Below are positions 58,306-64,000 of a DNA stretch of 64,000 nt, in pieces; the first letter of the stretch is position 1; the number at the start of each line of letters is the position of its first letter. The DNA lies in contig CAAGMI010000241.1 of NCBI GenBank assembly GCA_900771005.1, positions 1-64,000 of the forward strand. Direction: 5' to 3'. The translations under genes were made by a program, and so were the position numbers. The stretch comes from Rikenellaceae bacterium. Its GTDB lineage: Bacteria > Bacteroidota > Bacteroidia > Bacteroidales > UBA932. Under the pieces are notes generated by a model. It had not been told where the DNA came from and searched no databases. It saw only the letters and a program-made list of their open reading frames with translations.

Positions 58306-60369
58306 TTATTTGGTATTCTCGAGTTTTGCCTTGAGTTCTGCAAGAGCGTCGATGTCGCCGAGAGTTGTCTTCTCAACATTTGCATTGACCTTCTTGACAG
58401 CCTTCTTGGTATTCTCAACCTCTGCAGCTGCAGCCTTCTCCTTAACCTCTGCATATGTGCGGAGATGGCTGAGGAGGATACGGCGTGTAGAGCGACGGAG
58501 CTCAACCACTACGAACGGAAGGGTCTCGCCTGCAACAGCCTGCTTGCCGTCTTCCTTGACGATCTCGCGGGTAAATGCAAAGCCTTCAGCTTCACCTTCG
58601 AGAGTGATGTTGGCACCCTTGTCAGTAACTGAAGCGATGGTTCCCTCTACTGTAGAGCCTACCTGGTACTTGGCCTCGATCTCATCCCAAGGATTAGGGG
58701 TGAGCTGCTTGTGTCCAAGGCTGAGCTTGTGGTTTGTCTCGTCGAAATCGAGAATCTGGACATCGATCACGTTACCTGAAGCCACAACTTCTGATGGATG
58801 CTTGATCTTGTTCCAGCTGAGGTCGCTGATGTGAACGAGTCCCTCAACGCCGTCCTCGAGCTCTGCGAATACACCGAAGTTGGTGATATTGCGGACAGTT
58901 GCCTTATGCTGGCTTCCTACAGGATACTTGCTGCGGATGTTCTCCCAAGGATTCTCTGTGAGCTGCTTGATTCCAAGAGAAATCTTGCGGGCCTCACGGT
59001 CGATTGAGAGTATCTGTGCCTCAACTTCGTCACCGACCTTGAGGAATTCCTGTGCAGAATGAAGTCTTGGTGACCAAGACATCTCAGATACGTGAACAAG
59101 TCCCTCGACACCCGGCTGGATCTCGATGAATGCACCGTAGTCTGCGAGAAGGATAACCTTTCCGTTTACCTTGTCGCCAACCTTGAGGTTAGGATCGAGA
59201 TTGTCCCAAGGATGTGGAGTGAGCTGCTTGAGTCCGAGAGCGATTCTCTTCTGCTGCTCGTTGAAGTCGAGAACAACGACCTTGATGGTCTGGTCGAGTG
59301 CAACGACCTCCTCAGGATGGTTGATACGGCCCCATGAAAGGTCTGTGATATGAATGAGACCGTCAACTCCGCCGAGGTCAACGAATACACCGTAGTTGGT
59401 GATATTCTTGACAACACCTTCGAGTACCTGTCCCTTCTCGAGTTTGCCGATGAGCTCGCTTCTCTTCTGCTCCTGCTCTGCTTCGAGAAGAGCCTTGTGA
59501 GATACGACTACATTGCGGAACTCCTGATTGATCTTGACGATCTTGAAGTCTATTGTCTGATTTACGAACTGATCATAGTCACGGATAGGCTTGATGTCGA
59601 TCTGGCTTCCAGGAAGGAATGCCTCGATGCCGAATACGTCGACGATCATACCACCCTTCGTGCGGGTCTTTACGAAACCCTTTACTATCTCGTCTGCCTC
59701 GAATGCCTCGTTTACTCTATCCCAAGACTTGAGGGCGCGAGCCTTCTTGTGAGAGATAATGAGCTGGCCCTTCTTGTCCTCAGCTGACTCTACGTAGACC
59801 TCTACCTTGTCGCCGACCTTGAGGTCAGGATTGTAACGGAACTCAGGAGCTGCGATGACGCCTTCGCTCTTGCCTCCGATCGTGACTACAACCTCACGCT
59901 TGTTGATGGCTGTAACCTCTCCCTCGACAACTTCGTTCTCCACTACCTTAGAAAGTGTAGCGTTGTAAGCTTCCTCGATGGCCTTCTTGTCCTTACCGTA
60001 GATGTCTCCACCTTCAAATGCCTCCCAATCGAAATCCTCAGGGGCGATTGAAGCGTTGAGTCTTGCCGGTGCCTTGGTCTCTTTTGCTGCCTTCTTCTCA
60101 GCCTTAGGAGCTGCCTCTACTGCAGGAGTTTCCTCTGCAGGGGCCTCTGCCTCCTTTGCGGCTGTCTTCTCTGCAGGAGCCTTCTTCTCGGCTGCGGCTG
60201 TTGTTTTCTTTGCTGTTGTTTTCTTTGCCTTTGGAGCTTCCTCTGCAGGAGTCTCTTCAGCTTTCTTTGTGGCTGCCTTCTTTGCAGGAGCCTTCTTTGC
60301 AGCAGTCTTCTTTACAGGAGCCTCCTCTACAGGAGTCTCAACTGCTGCTTTTTTCTTTGTCTCTGCCAT
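58306..60369 (-). CDS. rpsA: 30S ribosomal protein S1 with Ala/Lys-rich N-terminal extension
   Basis: This 687-residue protein carries six S1 RNA-binding repeats from about residue 150 on (for example GVFVDLGGVDGLIH, GAFIEIQPGVEGLVH, GVFAELEDGVEGLVH). Residues 1-105 are a low-complexity extension of Ala, Lys, Glu, Pro and Thr with KKA/PAKKA patterns like histone H1 or HU tails. S1 guides mRNA to the 30S subunit, which matters in Bacteroidetes where Shine-Dalgarno use is weak. It heads the operon rpsA-rnz-glucosaminidase-mltG. Codon choice looks strongly biased, as expected for high expression. Confidence 0.95.
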   Translation of the reverse strand: MAETKKKAAVETPVEEAPVKKTAAKKAPAKKAATKKAEETPAEEAPKAKKTTAKKTTAAAEKKAPAEKTAAKEAEAPAEETPAVEAAPKAEKKAAKETKAPARLNASIAPEDFDWEAFEGGDIYGKDKKAIEEAYNATLSKVVENEVVEGEVTAINKREVVVTIGGKSEGVIAAPEFRYNPDLKVGDKVEVYVESAEDKKGQLIISHKKARALKSWDRVNEAFEADEIVKGFVKTRTKGGMIVDVFGIEAFLPGSQIDIKPIRDYDQFVNQTIDFKIVKINQEFRNVVVSHKALLEAEQEQKRSELIGKLEKGQVLEGVVKNITNYGVFVDLGGVDGLIHITDLSWGRINHPEEVVALDQTIKVVVLDFNEQQKRIALGLKQLTPHPWDNLDPNLKVGDKVNGKVILLADYGAFIEIQPGVEGLVHVSEMSWSPRLHSAQEFLKVGDEVEAQILSIDREARKISLGIKQLTENPWENIRSKYPVGSQHKATVRNITNFGVFAELEDGVEGLVHISDLSWNKIKHPSEVVASGNVIDVQILDFDETNHKLSLGHKQLTPNPWDEIEAKYQVGSTVEGTIASVTDKGANITLEGEAEGFAFTREIVKEDGKQAVAGETLPFVVVELRRSTRRILLSHLRTYAEVKEKAAAAEVENTKKAVKKVNANVEKTTLGDIDALAELKAKLENTK

Positions 60370-60457
60370 AATTTGGTGAGTAACAAAATTAAAAGGTTAA
60401 ACTTAAATAATACCCGACAACCCTCGTGCGCGTGCGCATTAGTTGTTCAAAGGGGTG

Positions 60458-60488
60458 CAAAATTAGATAAAAAATTCTATCTTTGCAA
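60458..60488 (-). promoter_or_regulatory. Promoter of rpsA
   Basis: On the minus strand TTG (60488-60486), a 20-bp spacer and TAATTTTG (60465-60458) fit the Bacteroidetes consensus. The leader would be about 80 nt and contains a short TGCGC/GCGCA inverted repeat (60427-60438). A second CAAAATTA (60384-60391) gives another possible -7 element close to the ATG. The promoter overlaps that of pnuC on the other strand. Confidence 0.5.
60478..60485 (+). promoter_or_regulatory. Bacteroidetes-type -7 element of pnuC-recR-mntP
   Basis: TATCTTTG fully matches TAnnTTTG and ends 20 bp before the pnuC ATG, giving a leader of about 15 nt. No TTTG lies 19 bp upstream. It overlaps the -33 region of the divergent rpsA promoter, so the two may compete. 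Confidence 0.5.
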
Positions 60489-60505
60489 CCCAAAACAAAC
60501 GATAA

Positions 60506-61069
60506 ATGAACTATTTAGAGATATTTTCGCTGGTTACAGGCGTGGTATTCATAATCATGCAGATTTTCCAGCACAAATGGATGTGGTATTTCCAGATCGC
60601 CACGGCGCTCTCAGCCATGATTGTCGCCATAGACGGCAGAATGTGGGCCTTCGCCATCCTGAACCTTTATTTCATCGCCATGGCATTTCTCGGCATCGTC
60701 AGATGGAAGAAAGCGGAGCAACAGGTGAGCGCCGGCAGCATACACATCGCCAGGTTCAGCAAGAAAGCGATTCCTATCAGCGCAAGCGTAGTGTTCATCG
60801 GAGGACCTGTCGTTTATTTCATCCTTTCCGGGACTGACGATCCGGCACCGTTCCTGGATGCGGCGACATTGGTATTGAGCCTCGTCGGATCTTACTGGCT
60901 GACAAGGTCATACCTTGCACAGTGGTTCGTCTGGATAGTAGCGGACACCTTCGCTGTGGTGCTTAATTTCTCCCAGTCTAAAATAGGACTCGGTATCCTT
61001 TACCTAATCTACATCATCTCTGCCATCATCGGTTATTTCAACTGGAAGAAGAACGGAGAATATGTATAA
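60506..61069 (+). CDS. pnuC: Nicotinamide riboside transporter PnuC-like
   Basis: This 187-residue membrane protein has about seven helices and the PnuC pattern near the C-terminus (QWFVWIVADTFAVVLNF). It should let in nicotinamide riboside or a related vitamin (some relatives carry thiamine) by facilitated diffusion. No thiamine riboswitch is seen in the short leader. It overlaps recR by 8 bp. Confidence 0.85.
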   Translation: MNYLEIFSLVTGVVFIIMQIFQHKWMWYFQIATALSAMIVAIDGRMWAFAILNLYFIAMAFLGIVRWKKAEQQVSAGSIHIARFSKKAIPISASVVFIGGPVVYFILSGTDDPAPFLDAATLVLSLVGSYWLTRSYLAQWFVWIVADTFAVVLNFSQSKIGLGILYLIYIISAIIGYFNWKKNGEYV

Positions 61070-61679
61070 GAACGGCCAATATCCTTCACAACTGCTTCAA
61101 GATGCGGTAGAAGCCATCAGTTCACTTCCGGGAGTAGGTTCCAGAAGTGCCCTCAGGCTGGCTCTGCACCTCCTGAAACAGCCTTCGGAGAATATTCACC
61201 GTTTTGCCAGTGCGATAGACAGGCTGGCCGAAGATGCAAGGTACTGCAAGTCCTGCATGATGATTGCGGACGGGGACATCTGCCCGATCTGCGCGGACAA
61301 CAGCCGTGACCACAACCAGATATGCGTGGTCGAGAACGTCCGTGACGTAATGAGCATAGAAGAGACAGGCCAGTATCACGGGGTCTATCACGTGTTGGGC
61401 GGAATAATCTCCCCCATCAACGGCATCGCACCTTCTGACCTTACCATCAGGCAGCTTGTGGACAGGGTTGACGGCAGCAAGGAAGTCATCCTGGCCCTGC
61501 CCGGTGACGTGGAAGGAGAAACCACGGCATTCTATATTTACCGACAGATCGAAGGCCTGGGATGCAGGGTGTCCACTCTGGCAAGGGGTCTCGGATTCGG
61601 TGACAATCTTGAATATGCCGACAGTTTAACCTTGGGAAGGTCCATACTCGGCAGACAGCCATTCAAACCGCAACAGTAA
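61062..61679 (+). CDS. recR: Recombination protein RecR
   Basis: This 205-residue recombination mediator works with RecO/RecF to load RecA. It has the helix-hairpin-helix LPGVGSRSALRLALHLL (about 22-38), the four-Cys zinc finger CKSC...CPIC (about 64-80) and a Toprim domain with VVENVRDVMSIEETG (about 91-105). It overlaps pnuC by 8 bp and mntP by 1 bp. Confidence 0.96.
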   Translation: MYKNGQYPSQLLQDAVEAISSLPGVGSRSALRLALHLLKQPSENIHRFASAIDRLAEDARYCKSCMMIADGDICPICADNSRDHNQICVVENVRDVMSIEETGQYHGVYHVLGGIISPINGIAPSDLTIRQLVDRVDGSKEVILALPGDVEGETTAFYIYRQIEGLGCRVSTLARGLGFGDNLEYADSLTLGRSILGRQPFKPQQ

Positions 61680-62242
61680 TGGGAATATTTGCAGCGATAC
61701 TTATGGCAGCTTCGCTTTGCGCTGACTGCTTCGCCGTTTCCCTCTGTTCGAGCGTAACTGTCAGGGAAAACAACTGGAAGAGCGTGGCAAGAATAGCCGT
61801 GTCGTTTGCCGTGATACACTCCTCGCTGCTGTTTGCAGGGTGGGCGTTCGGCAACCTCTTCGTCGGGCTTGTCTACAGAATCTCCCATATCATAGGCTTC
61901 CTGCTCCTGCTGTATGTCGGAGGGGACATGCTCCTTGAAGGAATAAGGGAAGCCAAGGGAAAAGTCAGCGCAGAGCGCAACCTGAACAGTTTCAGGAACA
62001 TAATCATCAGCGGAGTCGCTACCAGCGTGGATGCGCTCGCGGTAGGAATTTTCCAATCCATGGCGGGTGAGACCTTCAGTCAGTTCGTCCCGCTCCTTCT
62101 ATCCTTGTTCATCATCACGGTGGCAACCGTCACCGCAGGCATACTCGGAGGCAAGACCATAGGGAACAGGTTCGGGCACTGGGCGGAAATCGCGGGAGGC
62201 CTGATACTGATTGGAATAGGTGTAACAATTCTTATCCGATAG
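61679..62242 (+). CDS. mntP: Manganese efflux pump MntP
   Basis: This 187-residue inner membrane protein has six helices in two repeats; each contains an acidic residue of the conserved core (ASLCADCFAVSL in helix 1 and GVATSVDALAVG in helix 4). It exports Mn2+. It starts at the last base of the recR stop (TAATG), so there is no room for the yybP-ykoY manganese riboswitch that precedes mntP in some bacteria. Confidence 0.9.
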   Translation: MGIFAAILMAASLCADCFAVSLCSSVTVRENNWKSVARIAVSFAVIHSSLLFAGWAFGNLFVGLVYRISHIIGFLLLLYVGGDMLLEGIREAKGKVSAERNLNSFRNIIISGVATSVDALAVGIFQSMAGETFSQFVPLLLSLFIITVATVTAGILGGKTIGNRFGHWAEIAGGLILIGIGVTILIR

Positions 62243-62266
62243 GGTTCAAAATCCGGAAAAGATTTT

Positions 62267-62274
62267 TATCTTTG
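62267..62274 (+). promoter_or_regulatory. Bacteroidetes-type -7 element of corA
   Basis: TATCTTTG fully matches TAnnTTTG. GGTTC at 62243-62247 is only a poor -33 element at the right distance. Transcription should start near 62279, giving a leader of about 75 nt. Confidence 0.5.
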
Positions 62275-62278
62275 CGCG

Positions 62279-62338
62279 CCGGCTTCTCCGTGATGTCGGC
62301 TAACCCGTAAGTTAAACCCTTCCGACGAAAGTGCCGGG
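62279..62338 (+). promoter_or_regulatory. Structured 5' leader of corA
   Basis: Three nested pairings fill the leader. CCGGC (62279-62283) pairs with GCCGG (62333-62337). GTCGG (62295-62299) pairs with CCGAC (62322-62326). TAAC (62301-62304) pairs with GTTA (62311-62314). An AGGAAGG stretch 5 bases before the ATG follows. The fold does not match a riboswitch class I know (it is far too short for the Mg2+ M-box), but it could be a regulatory RNA. Confidence 0.35.
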
Positions 62339-62355
62339 ATAATCAGGAAGGTAAA

Positions 62356-63309
62356 ATGATCAAGTTCTTCTACAGACGCGGAGAGGAAATCCTCTTCGGA
62401 CAGTCTCAAACGGAGTTTGCTACTATCAGCAAAGAAAATGTCCTCTGGATAGATCTCTTCGAGCCTACAGGAGATGAAAAGAGGGCTATTGAATCGTATA
62501 TCGGAGCGGAAATCCAAAGCCGCGCGGAAGCCGAGGAAATCGAAAGTTCATCACGTTTTTCAGAAGAGGAGGGAGTAATCTTCGCCAATACGAACTTCAT
62601 GTCCCCTGCTGACGACGAAATGACGATGGATCCTGTGTCCTTCATTCTCTCAAAGGGCATACTCACGACCCTGAGGGACATTCCTTTGAGATCCTTCAAC
62701 ACTCTGCAGATGAAGATGCAGGCACGCCCGGAAGAATTTCCGGACGGATGGACCGTGTTCGTGGAGATAATGAACAAGAGAGTGGACCTGGATGCGGATA
62801 TCGTGGAGCTTCTCTCCCAGGATACGACCCAGTTCAGCAAGCGCATAAATCAGAAAGAGGATATCAACGAAGAATTCCTTCTGGACATCAACCAGTTGCA
62901 GGAAAATGCGATGCTCGTCCGCGAGAACATAGTGGATAAGCAGAGAATGATGTCCAACATCCTCAAGAGCAAGCTCTGCCCGAAGGACAAGGACGTGCGC
63001 GAAGACCTTGGCATCATCCTCCAGGATATCGCATCACTTATTAACCATACGAATTTCACTTTTGAAAGGCTTGAATATCTTCAGGATACCGTAGTCGGTA
63101 TCATCAACCTCGACCAGAACAGGATAATGAAGACATTCACTTTCATCTCACTGCTTCTTATGCCGGCAACGCTTCTTGCCAGCATCTACGGAATGAACAT
63201 CAGACTGCCTTTCGCAGACCTCCCTCTGGCCTGGGTGGGCATAATAGCAATAATGGCGGTCATATTGACCGCCACTTGGTTGCTGTTCAGACACAAAAAG
63301 ATGCTTTAG
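62356..63309 (+). CDS. corA: CorA-family magnesium/cobalt transporter
   Basis: This 317-residue protein has a long cytoplasmic alpha/beta and helical domain followed by two C-terminal membrane helices (about 255-277 and 288-310) with the pore signature YGMNI (about 273-277) between them. It forms a pentameric Mg2+ channel. It has its own promoter and leader after mntP. Its end overlaps the convergent aldolase gene by 4 bp. Confidence 0.92.
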   Translation: MIKFFYRRGEEILFGQSQTEFATISKENVLWIDLFEPTGDEKRAIESYIGAEIQSRAEAEEIESSSRFSEEEGVIFANTNFMSPADDEMTMDPVSFILSKGILTTLRDIPLRSFNTLQMKMQARPEEFPDGWTVFVEIMNKRVDLDADIVELLSQDTTQFSKRINQKEDINEEFLLDINQLQENAMLVRENIVDKQRMMSNILKSKLCPKDKDVREDLGIILQDIASLINHTNFTFERLEYLQDTVVGIINLDQNRIMKTFTFISLLLMPATLLASIYGMNIRLPFADLPLAWVGIIAIMAVILTATWLLFRHKKML

Positions 63310-64000
63310 GCAGCTTTTCCGTCTGATCCGAGTACGTTCACGATCTTGTGAATGTACATCTTCTTCATATTGTCTCTAGCCGGAGTAAGGTACTGGCGAG
63401 GATCGAAATGGCTCGGATTCTCGGCAAGGTGCTTGCGTACGGCTGCTGTCATGGCGAGACGTGAGTCTGAATCGATGTTGATCTTGCAGACTGCGCTCTT
63501 TGAAGCCTCTCGGAGCTGCTCTTCAGGAATACCTACAGCGTCAGGAAGTTTTCCGCCGTATGCGTTGATGGTATCGACCTCTTCCTGTGGAACTGATGAA
63601 GATCCGTGAAGAACGATAGGGAAACCAGGAAGTTTCTTCTCAACCTCGTGGAGCACGTTGAATGCGAGCGGAGGAGGTACGAGCTTGCCTGTCTTAGGGT
63701 CGCGTGTGCACTGCTCCGGAGTGAACTTGTATGCTCCGTGTGATGTTCCGATGGAGATTGCGAGAGAGTCACAGCCTGTACGTGTAGCGAAGTCAATGAC
63801 TTCCTCAGGCTTTGTGTAGTGTGAAACGGCTGATGAAACCTCATCCTCAACACCTGCGAGGACTCCAAGTTCAGCCTCTACCGTAACGTCGAACTGGTGT
63901 GCGTATTCAACAACCTTCTTGGTGAGGGCGATGTTCTCCTCATATGGAAGGGAAGATGCGTCGATCATCACTGAAGAGAAACCGCAGTCCACGCAGTCCT
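63306..64000 (-). CDS. Class II fructose-bisphosphate aldolase (3' part, runs off the window)
   Basis: The frame is open from 64000 to the stop at 63306, so the N-terminal part, including the first metal-binding histidines, lies outside. Visible blocks are GFSSVMIDASSLPYEEN, EAELGVLAGVEDE, ISIGTSHGAYKF and LHGSSSVPQEE, followed by KINIDSDSRLA, all typical of class II aldolases. It cleaves fructose 1,6-bisphosphate in glycolysis with a divalent metal. A GTG at 63992 is only an internal Val. Confidence 0.92.
   Translation of the reverse strand, partial: DCVDCGFSSVMIDASSLPYEENIALTKKVVEYAHQFDVTVEAELGVLAGVEDEVSSAVSHYTKPEEVIDFATRTGCDSLAISIGTSHGAYKFTPEQCTRDPKTGKLVPPPLAFNVLHEVEKKLPGFPIVLHGSSSVPQEEVDTINAYGGKLPDAVGIPEEQLREASKSAVCKINIDSDSRLAMTAAVRKHLAENPSHFDPRQYLTPARDNMKKMYIHKIVNVLGSDGKAA

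Noticed and set aside
60486..60505. Thiamine or NAD riboswitch in front of pnuC
   Set aside because: The leader is only about 15 nt long, too short for any such element.
1..64000. Mobile elements, prophage, tRNA or rRNA genes
   Set aside because: No transposase, integrase, phage structural gene, attachment repeat or cloverleaf sequence could be recognised.

Overview
The window looks like a compact chromosome segment from a Bacteroidales-type bacterium. Four things point there: the promoters fit the Bacteroidetes pattern (TTTG/TTG, about 19 bp, TAnnTTTG); the arginine operon has an argF'-type (N-succinyl/N-acetyl-ornithine) transcarbamylase; there is a Wza/Wzc capsule start block typical of the group; and Shine-Dalgarno signals are weak. 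Genus cannot be assigned from the sequence alone. Coding density is very high. Most neighbours are separated by fewer than 20 bp or overlap by 1-16 bp, and several convergent pairs overlap (by up to 74 bp). No gap exceeds 200 bp, and I saw no rRNA, tRNA, CRISPR, IS element or prophage.

Layout. 1-8303 (+): capsule/exopolysaccharide start genes (OmpA-like porin, Wza-like lipoprotein, Wzc-like tyrosine kinase with a striking Tyr/Gly tandem repeat, FlaA1/CapD-like dehydratase), then a tryptophanase-family lyase. 8348-9039 (+): a coupled pair of small conserved genes of unknown function (DUF5674 plus partner). 9029-11795 (-): HAD phosphatase, UbiA prenyltransferase, radical SAM protein. 11914-15504 (+): acyl-CoA synthetase and htpG, the latter with a candidate sigma54 promoter. 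15505-22513 (-): a seven-gene operon guaB-guaA-fakA-fakB-GNAT-plsX-acp, joining GMP synthesis to use of exogenous fatty acids for phospholipid. 22612-32061 (-): a complete pyrimidine operon pyrC-carA-carB-pyrK-pyrD-pyrF-pyrE-pyrB behind a leader with an apparent attenuator. 32244-33723: CpsB-like phosphatase and folD. 33829-42365 (+): the arginine operon argR-GNAT-argG-argC-argD-argF'-argB-argE-argH, with tandem ARG boxes on the promoter. 42337-49218 (-): a seven-gene signalling operon combining a small alarmone synthetase, an alarmone-hydrolase/phosphotransferase fusion and a full RsbW/RsbU/RsbV-like partner-switching set with a substrate-binding protein. 49293-55588 (+): uvrB, rel, and three membrane-lipid/glycan genes. 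55515-60369 (-): rpsA, rnz, a LysM glucosaminidase and mltG. 60506-63309 (+): pnuC, recR, mntP, corA. 63306-64000 (-): 3' part of a class II fructose-bisphosphate aldolase.

Two themes stand out. First, nucleotide synthesis enzymes are stripped down. CarA has lost its glutaminase nucleophile and catalytic histidine, GuaA has no glutaminase domain, GuaB has no CBS domains, and PyrB carries only the zinc knuckle of PyrI. This is consistent with an organism that uses free ammonia and has relaxed allosteric control. Second, the operon at 43-49 kb places (p)ppGpp-type synthesis and hydrolysis together with a partner-switching cascade, opposite a Rel protein whose own hydrolase site is degenerate. 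This is the best candidate for an undescribed system in the window.
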